This document shows, one piece after another, positions 37,615 to 48,327 of a DNA stretch of 64,000 nt. Numbering within the stretch: the stretch's first letter is position 1; the number at the start of each line of letters is the position of its first letter. The translations under genes were made by a program, and so were the position numbers. The stretch comes from Marinomonas atlantica (GTDB taxonomy: Bacteria > Pseudomonadota > Gammaproteobacteria > Pseudomonadales > Marinomonadaceae): contig NZ_LTAW01000001.1 in assembly GCF_001639725.1 (NCBI RefSeq), positions 496,001 through 560,000 of the forward strand. The letters are read 5' to 3'. Below the pieces are notes generated by a model. The model saw only the letters and a list, made by a program, of their open reading frames with translations, was not told where the DNA came from and made no database searches.

Positions 37615-38565
37615 ATGTCGAAAAAAGAGCATAAGCTAAAGCTACATCCTCGTAACCCTCACCGCGCACGCTACAACTTCTCGTTGCTGGCTGATTCGTG
37701 CCCTGAGCTTGCGCCTTATATTCAGCTAAACCAATACGACAGTCAGACGATTAACTTTGCCGACCCGAATGCGGTAAAAGCGCTAAATAGAGCATTACTG
37801 AATCATTTTTACGGGGTTCTGTTTTGGGATATTCCTGAAGGGTACTTGTGCCCACCCATCCCTGGTCGTGCTGACTACATTCATTACCTCGCTGATTTGT
37901 TAGCGGACAGCAATGAAGGCCAAATACCGCGTGGACGCAATGTGCGGGCATTAGATGTCGGTGCTGGGGCTAATTGCGTGTATCCGATTGTTGGCTCACA
38001 AGAATACGGCTGGCAGTTTGTTGGTACAGATGTAAATCCGATTGCTATTAGTGCCGCACAAGCGGTTGTCACTGCAAACCCTTGCCTTAAAAAGCGCATT
38101 GTTTTACGTCAGCAGATCGATGCGCAGAAGATTTTTGATGGCATTTGGCAAACAGAAGATCTGTTTGATGTGACATTATGCAACCCGCCGTTTCACAGCA
38201 GTGAAAGTGCGATGGCGTCTGAGAATAAGCGCAAGTGGCGTGGTTTAAAAGGCGAGTCGAATAAAAGTACGCTGAATTTTGGTGGACATGGACCTGAATT
38301 ATGGTGCGAAGGTGGCGAAGCCGGCTTTATCACTCGCATGATCAAGGAGAGCGTGTCTTATAAAGATCGTTGTTTCTGGTTCACCAGCCTGGTCGCTCGT
38401 AAAGAAAATCTGCCCGCAATCTATCGTGCCTTAGAGTCAGCTGGTGCGGTACAAGTGAAAACCATAGAAATGGCGCAAGGACAGAAGATCAGTCGATTTG
38501 TTGCGTGGAGCTTTTTGGAGCCCGCGCAAGTGGATTTTTGGCGTGACACACGCTGGCGCAAATAA
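37615..38565 (+). CDS. rlmF: 23S rRNA (adenine(1618)-N6)-methyltransferase
   Basis: A 316-residue SAM-dependent methyltransferase that methylates A1618 of 23S rRNA. It has the SAM motif DVGAGANCVYP (about residues 114-124), the TDVNPIA acidic loop, and the catalytic NPPF at residues 190-193. The N-terminal HPRNPHRARYNFSLLADS is typical of RlmF. Monocistronic. Confidence 0.93.
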   Translation: MSKKEHKLKLHPRNPHRARYNFSLLADSCPELAPYIQLNQYDSQTINFADPNAVKALNRALLNHFYGVLFWDIPEGYLCPPIPGRADYIHYLADLLADSNEGQIPRGRNVRALDVGAGANCVYPIVGSQEYGWQFVGTDVNPIAISAAQAVVTANPCLKKRIVLRQQIDAQKIFDGIWQTEDLFDVTLCNPPFHSSESAMASENKRKWRGLKGESNKSTLNFGGHGPELWCEGGEAGFITRMIKESVSYKDRCFWFTSLVARKENLPAIYRALESAGAVQVKTIEMAQGQKISRFVAWSFLEPAQVDFWRDTRWRK

Positions 38566-38639
38566 TCGTCTCATTGTTTCGTTAGACGTACAGTCTATGA
38601 ACTAAAATAAAAAGGTTGGCGCGATAAAAAGGTGTACTT

Positions 38640-39359
38640 ATGATCGCATTAGTCCGGTTAGTGGTTTTGTTTTTTTTAATCCTGCTGGTCACCGCAGGTG
38701 GTTTAATCATGTGTCTATTTTTAGGGCGTTCAAAAGACCGTGTGTATTTCATCGCCAAAGCGTTTGCACCAGTTGCTCGACTGTTTGGATTGTGTGTTCA
38801 GAAGCATGTTTCATACAAAACCCTGGATGTGAAACAAGGCGTTTATATTGCGAATCATCAGAATAACTTTGATTTGTTTACGTTTTCTCATGTGGTGCCG
38901 CATAGTACGGTCACTGTCGGTAAGAGTTCGCTTAAATGGCTGCCATTTTTTGGTTGGTTGTATTGGGCGACGGGTAACTTCCTCATTCAGCGCAATGATC
39001 GTCACAAAGCCATCGCGACGATTGATCAAATCGTTGAGCAAATGGGCGACACTGGCTTGTCTATTTGGATGTTCCCGGAAGGAACACGCAGTCGTGGTCG
39101 TGGCTGGCTACCTTTTAAACGTGGTGCCTTTTATGCTGCGATACAAGCGGGCGTTCCGATCATCCCCGTTGTTTGCAGTTCCACCCACAATAAGGTCAAA
39201 TTCAATCGCTTTGATAACGGCCATGCCAAAGTAGAGGTCATGGATCCGATTTATACAGATGGCCTGACAGAGCAGGACATTCCTCAATTAGTCAGTCGTT
39301 GTGAAGCTCTTATGCAAGCAAAGCAACAAGAGCTCGATGATGAGTTAGCGCTGCTTTAA
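38640..39359 (+). CDS. plsC: 1-acyl-sn-glycerol-3-phosphate acyltransferase (PlsC family)
   Basis: A 239-residue inner-membrane acyltransferase. It has an N-terminal membrane helix, NHQNNFD (H73-x4-D78) and FPEGTRSRG (residues 145-153), the two main PlsC motifs. It acylates lysophosphatidic acid to phosphatidic acid. Its stop codon overlaps the convergent DUF3482 gene stop (39356-39359). Confidence 0.88.
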   Translation: MIALVRLVVLFFLILLVTAGGLIMCLFLGRSKDRVYFIAKAFAPVARLFGLCVQKHVSYKTLDVKQGVYIANHQNNFDLFTFSHVVPHSTVTVGKSSLKWLPFFGWLYWATGNFLIQRNDRHKAIATIDQIVEQMGDTGLSIWMFPEGTRSRGRGWLPFKRGAFYAAIQAGVPIIPVVCSSTHNKVKFNRFDNGHAKVEVMDPIYTDGLTEQDIPQLVSRCEALMQAKQQELDDELALL

Positions 39360-40723
39360 TCCGCCTTTGCATCGTTCGGGATAGCGTGTTCTATCTCTTG
39401 CTGTAGTTCAGTGATCAGGGGGTGGTTTGGGAGAGATTGCTGCTTGTGCCATTCGGTTCTTTGAAGCAAGCGACGAAACAGCTTTTCTAGGCGCGCGACT
39501 TCTTTTGTATTAATCATTGTTTCAGCTTCGCCACGGTAAGCTTGCTGTGCTGCATGGCCACGATGGTGCAAATGTGAAATAAGCTGACAGCCACGCCACA
39601 TTAATGCCATCAAACTATTTGGCGTAAGAGCGAGCACGGAGCGCTTGCGCAACTTGTTCACCAGTGTGGATTTAAATGAACGTCCTGTTTGTAGCCCTGC
39701 ACCCAACAAAGCACCAAGAGTGGTCGCTGTTCCTAAGGTGAGCCCTGCACTCAGAATATCAATACCTGCGCCAATGGCCGCTCCTGTCGCGGCACTTGTG
39801 CCTGTATTGATGCCCCAGCTTTTTAGTGTGTCGGCATCAAAAAGATCTTGTTGCCATTGGCCTTCTTGCAACGCTAAATCATCCAATGCGACATCTTGGT
39901 CACGAAAATCGTAAAGTGCTAAGCAGTGGGCGATGAACGCTTGCTCTTGTTGTCGAATACTATTTTCAAACTGTTGGGTTTCTTCATTTGTGGGTGTATG
40001 GGCTTGGCAAACGTATTGCGAAGTCGCACAGTGAACCAGCATTCTAGCGAGCGCATCTTGTGCGGATTGTAGACGTTGTTCTGCGTCCTGCTCACGTTGC
40101 TTCATTAGCGCTTGTAATGTGTCGTAATGATCGGGCGCTAAGCTTTGCAGGGTTTGATAGAGCTTACGCTCATCGGCCAAGTAAAACGCCACGGTATCGT
40201 AACGTACATGGGCATGAAGTTGTCGCTCTGCCAAGCATTGGCGCCAAGCCTGCTCATGGTTGTGTTCGGCGTCACAGAAATTCAATATCGGTACAATGGG
40301 CTTGTTGGCACACGCCAGAATGGACAGTTCATCAAGATACTTACCTAAAGGCGCTTGGCGTAGATCAATCACATAAAGAATGATGTCACACTGTTTCAAT
40401 TGCTTTAGTATTTTAAACTCTTGATCAAAGTCTGCTTGTAAGGCGGCGTCTTGCGTAACGTTTGTTAACCATTGATCGGAAGTAAGTGACTGATAACTGG
40501 GATCTGAACGAGTCATCCAAAGACCAATGGAATCCTCAAACCCTGGTGTATCGATCAGATCCAAAACTGGCTTCTGATTCAGTGTCAGCGCAATTTTCTC
40601 CACATGGCGTGTGGTACCGGAATAGTTTTGGATATCACCAAAACCATGATCGCGAATCATGGTTCGGATCAACGAGGTTTTACCAGTATTCGCGTGCCCC
40701 ACGATAAGCAATGAAATAGGCAT
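39356..40723 (-). CDS. GTPase with DUF3482 (membrane-partner GTPase)
   Basis: A 455-residue protein. The N-terminal ~165 residues form a Ras-like GTPase with P-loop GHANTGKT (residues 9-16), LIDTPGFED (G3) and LNFCDAE in the G4 position (weak NKxD). The C-terminal DUF3482 part is helical, with a glycine/alanine-rich stretch near ATGAAIGAGIDILSAGLTLG. It follows the DUF2868 gene by 3 nt; this pair is conserved in many gammaproteobacteria and its role is unknown. Confidence 0.83.
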   Translation of the reverse strand: MPISLLIVGHANTGKTSLIRTMIRDHGFGDIQNYSGTTRHVEKIALTLNQKPVLDLIDTPGFEDSIGLWMTRSDPSYQSLTSDQWLTNVTQDAALQADFDQEFKILKQLKQCDIILYVIDLRQAPLGKYLDELSILACANKPIVPILNFCDAEHNHEQAWRQCLAERQLHAHVRYDTVAFYLADERKLYQTLQSLAPDHYDTLQALMKQREQDAEQRLQSAQDALARMLVHCATSQYVCQAHTPTNEETQQFENSIRQQEQAFIAHCLALYDFRDQDVALDDLALQEGQWQQDLFDADTLKSWGINTGTSAATGAAIGAGIDILSAGLTLGTATTLGALLGAGLQTGRSFKSTLVNKLRKRSVLALTPNSLMALMWRGCQLISHLHHRGHAAQQAYRGEAETMINTKEVARLEKLFRRLLQRTEWHKQQSLPNHPLITELQQEIEHAIPNDAKAD

Positions 40724-40726
40724 CGG

Positions 40727-41953
40727 TTAATCCTTTAAATGAATGATCTTATGTGGCGTGATCTCTCGTTCTTGCAGTGCTTGGCTCCACGCTTGAACGA
40801 ATGCATTGCCATGTAAGTAAAACGATTCAGTTGTCGCATTGGCCTGACGTAAAAAACGTAAACTGCCGCGGTCAGGGCTGATGTCTGCATCAATAATAAT
40901 GGCACGATGATCGATTGGATGCTGGAGGTATGCCTGTTGTTGTTCTGCATTGTTAAGCGAAGCGGCATTACATCCGTTTAATGCATCAGTGGGAATACTC
41001 TTACTCCATTCAAACAAATAACAAATCTGATCGAGCGACGTTGAGCGCTGTTCGGCGGACTCCAGCGGTCGAGGTGGCGCTATTTGTGAGTCAGACTGAT
41101 TTGTAGGCGCTGGGTCGACAATTTGGCTGCTTACTTGAGCCGTGAGTGGCTTGTTCGAAGTGTATGAATGCCATACTGCGGTGCGTTTTTGGTGGTATAG
41201 GATGTGACTAAGAACAGCCAACATGAGGCGAAGTAAAACGCCATAAATAAACACGCAGGCCAGTATCCAAATGGCCCAAGTTTTTCGCGTATCCTCTGGT
41301 TGTTGGTCAATGCCTACTTGGCTGAAAGCGATATCGGCGGCACTTGGTGCAGGGAAGCCAAGCCAACTGGGGAGCGTGCTAATGCTTTGAGTTAGACTAT
41401 GAAAATCCTGTTGCGTCAGCAATGTAGTTTCCCAGATAAAATGTACTTGATGGGTCATCAGGAACAATACAGCACTGAGTAAGCCGCCCAATAGGTAGCT
41501 TGTCCAGCAACAATGCAGCAAGCGAGCGACGCCCCACGTTCCAGCAGAGGAGCCAAAGCGCAGCGTTAAAAATACCTCAATGACCTCTTTGGGGAGACGC
41601 ATTGTCCGCCCCAGTTTACTTAATAAAACATTGAACCAATGGTGGTTCGCGGAAACGGTAGTTCTTTTTAAACAACCGATTAGCCAAATAAACAGGCTGA
41701 GGAAATGTGTCCCTAGCAGTATGAGTAACAACCAAAAAATATTAAGTTGTTGCTGATCGTTGCTATTAAAGGCAATCGGGGCGGCCATAGCGCCGAGTAA
41801 ACCAAACAACGCTATGAGCGCAATTTGCAAAGAATTGGCGAGACTTACGACTTTAGTGTAGCTTTCTAAGAGAGAAGTACTTGTTATCTTAGCCGAGGTA
41901 TTTTGCTTTAGGCTCTGCAAAATTGCCTGTTGTTCTCTTTTTTTCAGTGTCAT
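40727..41953 (-). CDS. DUF2868 membrane protein (partner of the DUF3482 GTPase)
   Basis: About 408 residues with four hydrophobic regions: near residues 45-65 and 75-95, then about 150-170 and 230-250. A large soluble C-terminal part follows. The start is ATG 41953 (MTLKKREQ) rather than the TTG at 41968. It lies 3 nt upstream of the DUF3482 GTPase and is conserved with it. It probably forms a membrane complex with that GTPase. Confidence 0.8.
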   Translation of the reverse strand: MTLKKREQQAILQSLKQNTSAKITSTSLLESYTKVVSLANSLQIALIALFGLLGAMAAPIAFNSNDQQQLNIFWLLLILLGTHFLSLFIWLIGCLKRTTVSANHHWFNVLLSKLGRTMRLPKEVIEVFLTLRFGSSAGTWGVARLLHCCWTSYLLGGLLSAVLFLMTHQVHFIWETTLLTQQDFHSLTQSISTLPSWLGFPAPSAADIAFSQVGIDQQPEDTRKTWAIWILACVFIYGVLLRLMLAVLSHILYHQKRTAVWHSYTSNKPLTAQVSSQIVDPAPTNQSDSQIAPPRPLESAEQRSTSLDQICYLFEWSKSIPTDALNGCNAASLNNAEQQQAYLQHPIDHRAIIIDADISPDRGSLRFLRQANATTESFYLHGNAFVQAWSQALQEREITPHKIIHLKD

Positions 41954-42161
41954 TAACAGATATCCCAAACAAGTGCATTCACGACTTGGCTCTTTTTTGT
42001 TAGTGATGTGTATCAGCGGAGTCTAACAATGTGTGTAACGGTTTGGCGAATTGTTACTTATAAAGCGTAAACTGTATGCAATTGTTAAAGAGAATTGCGC
42101 CTTTAATTGGCGCTACATTACTATCAAGCTATTCAAGTGAATAGATAAGGTTGGATCCGTT

Positions 42162-43775
42162 ATGCGTTTAAACTCCATTCGTACCAAAGTGACCGCGCCG
42201 ATAGCGTTGCTGGCCATTATACTGATAGCCGTGTTTTTCTCATCTATGTCAATCATTGATATAGGTAAAAATCATATGGAAAAGCAGGCTGAAGCTTACT
42301 TTGCTGCAAGCAGTTTAGTGTTAAATGCTGACCGCGATATTTATCAAGCGTTAGTGGCACGTAAAAATCTAATCAATGGTCAAGGCAGTGCCGCCGATAA
42401 CTTGGCGGATTTCAAAGACAACGCGCAACAGGTAGCGGATCGCTTCCAAGCCTACCGTAAAGCGCTCGCCAGCGAACCTCAGCTTGTTAAACAGTTTTCC
42501 AATTTTGATGCTCTGTTTAAAAAGTGGAAAGCGGATGAAGCAACATTGCTCAATCAGGCACAGTCTGGTCAAGACTTCAGTACCGCGATGGCAACAGCGG
42601 ATGCGAGTTTTTCAGCGATTCGTGATGTGTTAGATGTGGCGGGTGAAGCGGTTGATAACCGAGCACAAGAGGCCCAATTACAAGCCGAAGAAAAAATTGA
42701 CAGCCTTAAATTTATAGAGATGATTTTTATTATTATCGCGCTACTGATTGCTGCGGGCTTTGGTTATGTTGTGCCAAAACGTTTACATTATCGCGTGTCG
42801 AACTTAGCGGCTCGTATCAAAGAAATTTCCGAAGGTGATGGTGATTTAACACAGCGTATTAACTCGACAGCAAAAGACGAATTAGGTGATTTGGCGCAGG
42901 AATTTGATGCCTTTGTTGAGCAACTACGTGGCATCATTAGCAGTATTCGTGAGCAGGCGCATTCACTTGGCGGCATGACCTCGGATCTTAATCACGCCTC
43001 AGATCGGACCGCTAGCGTAACCACTACGCTTGTCAACGCGTCTAACTCTATTGTCAGTGCTGCTCATGAAATGAGTATGTCAAACCAACAAATGGCAGGT
43101 GTAGCACACGATACAGCCAGTGAAGCACAGAATTCCAGTGAGTTGACGAATCAAGGGATTAAAGCGGTAAATAACTCCCAGTCGGCGATCGACAGTTTGG
43201 TCGGTGATATTGAGCAAGCCCTTTCACGTGCAACGGAACTTGAGAAAAGCTCGGAAGCCATTGCATCGGTGCTTGAAGTCATTCGCAATATCGCAGAGCA
43301 AACCAACTTGTTGGCATTGAATGCAGCGATTGAGGCGGCGCGTGCAGGTGAGCAAGGTCGAGGATTCGCTGTGGTTGCCGATGAGGTACGTACACTGGCA
43401 ACTCGTACTCAAGACAGCACCAATGAAATTGAATCCATGATTGATCAGTTGAAAGTCAACGTGCAGGATTCATCGCGTGCGATCCAAAACAGCCGTACGA
43501 ATGCAGATATTACTGTGTCAAATTTCGACGAAGTGATTCGAATCTTTGGTTCCCTTGAAGAGTCGTTTGGTAAAGTTCAAGAGATGGCGGCGCAAACAGC
43601 GCAAGCCACACAAGAGCAGTCCAAGGTCTCTGGGGAAATTAATGAGAACTTATCTGAGATGCAAACACAGACAGATGAAGTGCAGGCGGTTTCTGACTTA
43701 GTACAATCTCAATCGAAACAGATCAGTGATTTGTTCAAAGAACTGGATCGCCAAGTAGGTAGCTTTAAAGTCTAG
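42162..43775 (+). CDS. Methyl-accepting chemotaxis protein
   Basis: A 537-residue chemoreceptor: N-terminal membrane helix (about residues 11-30), a periplasmic helical ligand-binding region of ~150 residues, a second membrane helix (about 186-205), HAMP (206-260) and the signalling domain with the tip [20 protein letters not shown] near residues 379-398. The ligand is unknown. No flagellar sigma-28 promoter is evident. It ends at a bidirectional terminator shared with ettA. Confidence 0.9.
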   Translation: MRLNSIRTKVTAPIALLAIILIAVFFSSMSIIDIGKNHMEKQAEAYFAASSLVLNADRDIYQALVARKNLINGQGSAADNLADFKDNAQQVADRFQAYRKALASEPQLVKQFSNFDALFKKWKADEATLLNQAQSGQDFSTAMATADASFSAIRDVLDVAGEAVDNRAQEAQLQAEEKIDSLKFIEMIFIIIALLIAAGFGYVVPKRLHYRVSNLAARIKEISEGDGDLTQRINSTAKDELGDLAQEFDAFVEQLRGIISSIREQAHSLGGMTSDLNHASDRTASVTTTLVNASNSIVSAAHEMSMSNQQMAGVAHDTASEAQNSSELTNQGIKAVNNSQSAIDSLVGDIEQALSRATELEKSSEAIASVLEVIRNIAEQTNLLALNAAIEAARAGEQGRGFAVVADEVRTLATRTQDSTNEIESMIDQLKVNVQDSSRAIQNSRTNADITVSNFDEVIRIFGSLEESFGKVQEMAAQTAQATQEQSKVSGEINENLSEMQTQTDEVQAVSDLVQSQSKQISDLFKELDRQVGSFKV

Positions 43776-43803
43776 ATCTGATCGAAACAATTGCCTAGTA
43801 CAA

Positions 43804-43833
43804 AAAAAGCCGCTTCGATGGAAGCGGCTTTTT
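43804..43833. terminator. Bidirectional terminator between chemoreceptor gene and ettA
   Basis: AAAAAGCCGCTTC (43804-43816) and its perfect complement (43821-43833) enclose a 4-nt loop, with A/T runs at both ends. It can terminate both convergent transcripts. Confidence 0.85.
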
Positions 43834-43859
43834 GGTGTCTAAGCGAATAATCCTGAAGA

Positions 43860-45521
43860 TTACGCGTCGATACGTTTGTATTTGATACGTGTTGGGGTAG
43901 CGTCTTTACCGGTACGTGCTTTGTAGTCGGCTTCGTATTCTTGGTAGTTACCTTCGAAGAATACGGCTTTCGAGTCGCCTTCGTACGCCAAAATGTGCGT
44001 TGCCACACGGTCAAGGAACCAACGGTCATGGGAAATCACAATCGCTGCACCTGGGAATGCCAATAGGGCTTCCTCTAGAGCGCGCAGTGTTTCAATGTCC
44101 AAGTCGTTGGTCGGTTCGTCCAATAGCAAGACGTTGCCGCCTTCTTTCAGAAGTTTGGCTAGGTGCAGACGGTTACGCTCACCACCAGACAAGTGTTTCA
44201 CAAGCTTCTGTTGATCAGAGCCTTTGAAGTTAAAGCGGCCGATGTAAGCGCGTGATGGCACTTTCCAGTTGTGAACGGTAATGATGTCCTGACCGTCTGA
44301 AATCTCTTCAAACACAGTATTATCACCATTTAGTTCACGCATTTGGTCAACGTATGCCAGCTGTACTGTATCACCCAAGGTCACGCTACCAGAATCCGGT
44401 TGTTCCGCACCTGAGATCATTTTGAACAGTGTTGATTTACCCGCACCGTTACCACCGATAACCCCGACGATCGCGCCGGGTGGTAGTGTCATGTTTAGGT
44501 CTTCGATCAACATGCGACCATCAAAGCCTTTCGAGACGTTTTCGATCTCGATTACTTTGTTACCAAGGCGAGGCCCTGGTGGAATGTACAATTCGTTGGT
44601 TTCGTTACGTTCTTGGAATTCTTTCGAGTTCATTTCTTCGAAACGCGCTAGACGTGCTTTGGACTTAGACTGACGACCTTTCGCATTTTGGCGTACCCAC
44701 TCAAGCTCAGACTTGATGGCTTTGTTGTGCGACGCTTGCTGCTTCGCTTCCATCTCAAGACGCGCGTTCTTTTGATCCAGCCAAGAAGAGTAGTTGCCTT
44801 CGTATGGAATACCATGGCCACGGTCAAGCTCAAGGATCCAGCCTGCGGCGTTATCAAGGAAGTAACGGTCGTGGGTAATGGCCACAACAGTACCTGGGTA
44901 ATCTTTAAGGAAACGTTCTAGCCACGCTACCGATTCGGCATCCAAGTGGTTAGTCGGTTCGTCAAGCAGGATCATGTCCGGCTTGTCGAGTAGTAGACGA
45001 CACAGTGCTACACGGCGACGTTCACCACCGGATAGATGCGCTACGCTTGACTCCCATGGTGGAAGACGTAATGCATCGGCCGCCACTTCTAAAGCGCGCT
45101 CAAGGTTGTGGCCGTCTTTTGCTGTGATCAGGTTTTCAAGTTCGGCTTGCTCCGCCGCCAGTGCATCAAAATCGGCATCTGGATCAGCGTAGGCAGCGTA
45201 TACTTCATCAAGGCGAACCAAGGCATCTTTTACGTCTGCAACAGACTCTTCCACGATACCACGAACGTCTTTTGTCTCATCTAGCTCAGGCTCTTGAGGC
45301 AAGTAGCCGACTTTCAAACCTGGCATAGGGCGTGCTTCACCAATGTATTCTTGGTCAACGCCGGCCATGATGCGAAGCAGTGTCGATTTACCTGAGCCGT
45401 TTAAGCCAAGTACACCGATTTTTGCGCCAGGGAAAAAAGACAGAGAGATGTCTTTTAGAATCTCGCGTTTTGGCGGTACGACTTTGCCAACGCGGTTCAT
45501 GCTGTATACAAACTGTGCCAT
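43860..45521 (-). CDS. ettA: Energy-dependent translational throttle protein (ABC-F)
   Basis: A 553-residue ABC-F protein with two ATPase domains and no membrane segments. Domain 1 has GLNGSGKST, LSGGERRR and LDEPTNHLD; domain 2 has GGNGAGKST, LSGGERNR and LDEPTNDLD. The linker (about residues 245-325) is typical of EttA. It binds the ribosomal E site and gates the first translation steps according to ATP/ADP. Full length. Confidence 0.95.
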   Translation of the reverse strand: MAQFVYSMNRVGKVVPPKREILKDISLSFFPGAKIGVLGLNGSGKSTLLRIMAGVDQEYIGEARPMPGLKVGYLPQEPELDETKDVRGIVEESVADVKDALVRLDEVYAAYADPDADFDALAAEQAELENLITAKDGHNLERALEVAADALRLPPWESSVAHLSGGERRRVALCRLLLDKPDMILLDEPTNHLDAESVAWLERFLKDYPGTVVAITHDRYFLDNAAGWILELDRGHGIPYEGNYSSWLDQKNARLEMEAKQQASHNKAIKSELEWVRQNAKGRQSKSKARLARFEEMNSKEFQERNETNELYIPPGPRLGNKVIEIENVSKGFDGRMLIEDLNMTLPPGAIVGVIGGNGAGKSTLFKMISGAEQPDSGSVTLGDTVQLAYVDQMRELNGDNTVFEEISDGQDIITVHNWKVPSRAYIGRFNFKGSDQQKLVKHLSGGERNRLHLAKLLKEGGNVLLLDEPTNDLDIETLRALEEALLAFPGAAIVISHDRWFLDRVATHILAYEGDSKAVFFEGNYQEYEADYKARTGKDATPTRIKYKRIDA

Positions 45522-45641
45522 AAGGTTATGTCTGTCCTAAGTTGTTAAGTGAAAAAGAGAACGCTTTACGAACGCTTCGATCGGGGCCATAACACCCGAG
45601 AAGGTGGTGTAAAATTGGAGCTAAGCATAGCACAACAACGC

Positions 45642-46547
45642 TTAATGCAGAATAATTCCCATCGCGCCAAATACAACTAACAAAGCACCTAACCACGCAC
45701 CCGGCGCGGGGCGTTGTTTGGTCGTCAGCCATAATCCTGGCAATATTAAGACAGGAACGGTCGCCGATAGCGTTGTTACTAAGCCAACGTCGGCATTTGC
45801 GACGCCCCATACTAAAACACTCATACCAATGACCATGCCGATGGTTGCCACCACCGCTAAGCGTAGCCAAAGATTAAGAGGGAATTGTTGCAAAGGAGTG
45901 TTGCCTTGAGGCATTCGTTTGGAAAAGTACAAACGATAGGCGACTAACAGACATAGGGCGCTTGCGCTGACACGAGCGGCAGATGCCACCACAGGGTCAA
46001 CGCCAGCTAACAGTGCCGGTTTGGCGAGTAATGCGCCGCTTGCCTGACACAAGGCCGCGATTAGGGCGATGCCGACAGCTAAGCCAAGTGAGCCCTTGGT
46101 GCTTTCCCACTCGTGTGTCTGGCCGCGTTTGCCAAATAAAATGGCAATCATGACGCCAATTAATACGACACCACAACAGAGCAATTCGACAATAGATAAT
46201 GTCTCATCTAAGAAAAGCCACGCCAGCAAAATAGAGAAAGGTGCGTTCATGGCGAAGAGGATGCCTGCACGTCTCGGCCCAATTCTGTTAACGGCGCTAA
46301 ACAAGCAGTTATCGCCAATGAAGATACCAATGACGCCGGATAAAATAAGGAGTGGTAGGTAGTCCCCCAATGTGTCCCAAGAAACAAAGCGCCACAGACT
46401 GATCAAGCACAATAGTATGGCGGCAAGGGTGATGCGACAGGTATTAAATCGAAATGTGCCCATGCTCTCGATTAAGCGGGGGGCCATCAAACTGGAGATG
46501 GTCCAGCAGAGTGCAGCAACGAGACCGGATAACTCTGCAAAAGGCAT
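45642..46547 (-). CDS. EamA/DMT family transporter
   Basis: A 301-residue, ten-helix membrane protein with two EamA repeats (e.g. ICRITLAAILLCLISL-like helices). Putative metabolite or drug exporter, substrate unknown. Divergent from nrdR. Confidence 0.83.
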   Translation of the reverse strand: MPFAELSGLVAALCWTISSLMAPRLIESMGTFRFNTCRITLAAILLCLISLWRFVSWDTLGDYLPLLILSGVIGIFIGDNCLFSAVNRIGPRRAGILFAMNAPFSILLAWLFLDETLSIVELLCCGVVLIGVMIAILFGKRGQTHEWESTKGSLGLAVGIALIAALCQASGALLAKPALLAGVDPVVASAARVSASALCLLVAYRLYFSKRMPQGNTPLQQFPLNLWLRLAVVATIGMVIGMSVLVWGVANADVGLVTTLSATVPVLILPGLWLTTKQRPAPGAWLGALLVVFGAMGIILH

Positions 46548-46707
46548 TCAAAGGCTCCGTTTTGAAAATATTAAGCGAGTGGGCTAAGTCAGTTAAACAG
46601 GTCGATGAGTAGCCAATAAGTGTCGGGATTGGTATTATTTATCATCACTATCAGCCATTTAAAACTGGCATCCATCGTACGAAATTTTCCCAATCATTGG
46701 AACCAGT

Positions 46708-47184
46708 ATGCGTTGTCCTTTTTGTGGTACTCAAGATACCAAAGTTCTAGACTCTCGATTAGTCTCTGAGGGTGCGCAAGTCCGCCGTCGTCGTACTTGT
46801 GGCCACTGCCAAGAGCGTTTTACCACCTTTGAAGTGGCTGAACTTCAAATGCCGAGGTTGATCAAAAGTGATGGCAGCCGTGAGTCGTTTGATGAAGATA
46901 AGTTACGCTCCGGTATTGTTAAAGCCATTGAGAAACGCCCTGTCAGTGTTGAAGCGATCGAAACTGCGATCACCCGAATCAAAGAGAAGCTACAAGCCAC
47001 AGGCGAACGCGAATTACCGTCTCGCATTATTGGTGAAGCGGTAATGGAAGAGTTAAAGCGCCTTGATCAAGTAGCGTATGTGCGTTTTGCTTCTGTTTAT
47101 CGAAGTTTTAAAGATATCAGTGAATTCCGTGAAGAAATTGAGCGCTTAGAAAATAGCGCGACCACCCCCTCTGAGGAGAAATAA
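46708..47184 (+). CDS. nrdR: Transcriptional repressor NrdR
   Basis: A 158-residue zinc-ribbon/ATP-cone repressor of ribonucleotide reductase genes. C3, C6, C31 and C34 form the zinc ribbon (CPFCG, CGHCQ). The ATP-cone follows, with [18 protein letters not shown]. It is immediately followed by ribD (ATG one base after its stop), the common nrdR-ribD arrangement. Confidence 0.95.
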   Translation: MRCPFCGTQDTKVLDSRLVSEGAQVRRRRTCGHCQERFTTFEVAELQMPRLIKSDGSRESFDEDKLRSGIVKAIEKRPVSVEAIETAITRIKEKLQATGERELPSRIIGEAVMEELKRLDQVAYVRFASVYRSFKDISEFREEIERLENSATTPSEEK

Positions 47185-48327
47185 ATGGCACAGCAAAATC
47201 ATCAAACGTATATGGCTCGTGCTGTGCAATTGGCGCGTAAAGGGTTATACACGACCCACCCAAATCCTCGAGTCGGATGCGTCATTGTTAAAAATAATCA
47301 AGTGATCGGTGAAGGCTTTCATCTGAAAACTGGAGAGGGCCATGCCGAAGTTCAAGCGTTGGCGAACCTGACGGAATCTGCATCGGGTGCCACAGCGTAT
47401 GTCACATTAGAACCATGCAGTCATCACGGTCGTACACCGCCTTGCGCCGAAGCGTTAATTAAAGCGGGCGTGACGTCTGTTGTGTATGGCATGCAGGATC
47501 CTAACCCTGAAGTCGCTGGTAATGGACTGAAATTGCTTGAACAAGCCGGTATCGAAGTCATTGGACCCGTTATGGAAACCGAGTGTCGTGGCTTGAATCC
47601 TGGTTTTATCAAACGCATGGAAGAGGGCTTGCCGTTTGTTCGGGTGAAATTGGCCATGAGTGTTGATGGCCGTACGGCGATGGAATCCGGCGAAAGTCAA
47701 TGGATCACGGGCCCTGCGGCGCGCCAAGACGTGCAACGTTTGCGCGCTCAAAGCTCTGCGATTGTCACGGGTATTGGCTCGGTGATTGTGGATAACCCAA
47801 GCATGACGGTACGCATTGACCCTAACGACCAAGAGGCCGATGCCAAAACAGTACGTCAACCACTTCGCGTTATTTTAGATACCGCACTGTCGATTCCGCC
47901 GGAATCGAAGATTCTCTATCCAACCAACGAAGTGTTGGTGTTCTGTGATGAAGAAGAACTCGAGTCGGATCATCTGAAAACGTTACAAAAGAAAAAAGTC
48001 GATGTACGCTTTTTACCGCTTGCAGACGATGGACGTTTAGACCTTGTTGAAGCGATGGGACAACTAGCCGATGACGGAATCAATGAAGTACTGGTTGAAA
48101 CTGGTGCAGTCTTAGCTGGTGCATTTTTAGATGCTGGGCTAGTCGACGAACTTGTTATTTACATGGCGCCAAAGTTACTGGGCTCAGAGGCTCGTCCTTT
48201 GGTCAGTTTGCCGTTAGAAAGCATGTCGGATGCTGTTGAACTACACTTGTTAGACATGGCGAAAATTGGTCAAGACATCAAGTTGGTGTACCAGCCTCAA
48301 TACCGTGAAGAGGGTGAAGACGCGTAA
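47185..48327 (+). CDS. ribD: Bifunctional riboflavin deaminase/reductase RibD
   Basis: A 380-residue enzyme for steps 2 and 3 of riboflavin synthesis: deamination then reduction of the pyrimidine intermediate. The N-terminal deaminase has the zinc motif HAE (53-55) and PCSHHGRTPPC with C78 and C87; the C-terminal reductase begins near FVRVKLAMSVDGRTA. The stop overlaps ribE by one base. Confidence 0.95.
   Translation: MAQQNHQTYMARAVQLARKGLYTTHPNPRVGCVIVKNNQVIGEGFHLKTGEGHAEVQALANLTESASGATAYVTLEPCSHHGRTPPCAEALIKAGVTSVVYGMQDPNPEVAGNGLKLLEQAGIEVIGPVMETECRGLNPGFIKRMEEGLPFVRVKLAMSVDGRTAMESGESQWITGPAARQDVQRLRAQSSAIVTGIGSVIVDNPSMTVRIDPNDQEADAKTVRQPLRVILDTALSIPPESKILYPTNEVLVFCDEEELESDHLKTLQKKKVDVRFLPLADDGRLDLVEAMGQLADDGINEVLVETGAVLAGAFLDAGLVDELVIYMAPKLLGSEARPLVSLPLESMSDAVELHLLDMAKIGQDIKLVYQPQYREEGEDA

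Noticed and set aside
42097-42113. GCGCC/GGCGC hairpin upstream of the chemoreceptor gene
   Set aside because: Only 5 bp, no T-run; no clear regulatory role.
45522-45641. Possible RNA or small ORF between ettA and the EamA gene
   Set aside because: No conserved structure, terminator or ORF is visible.
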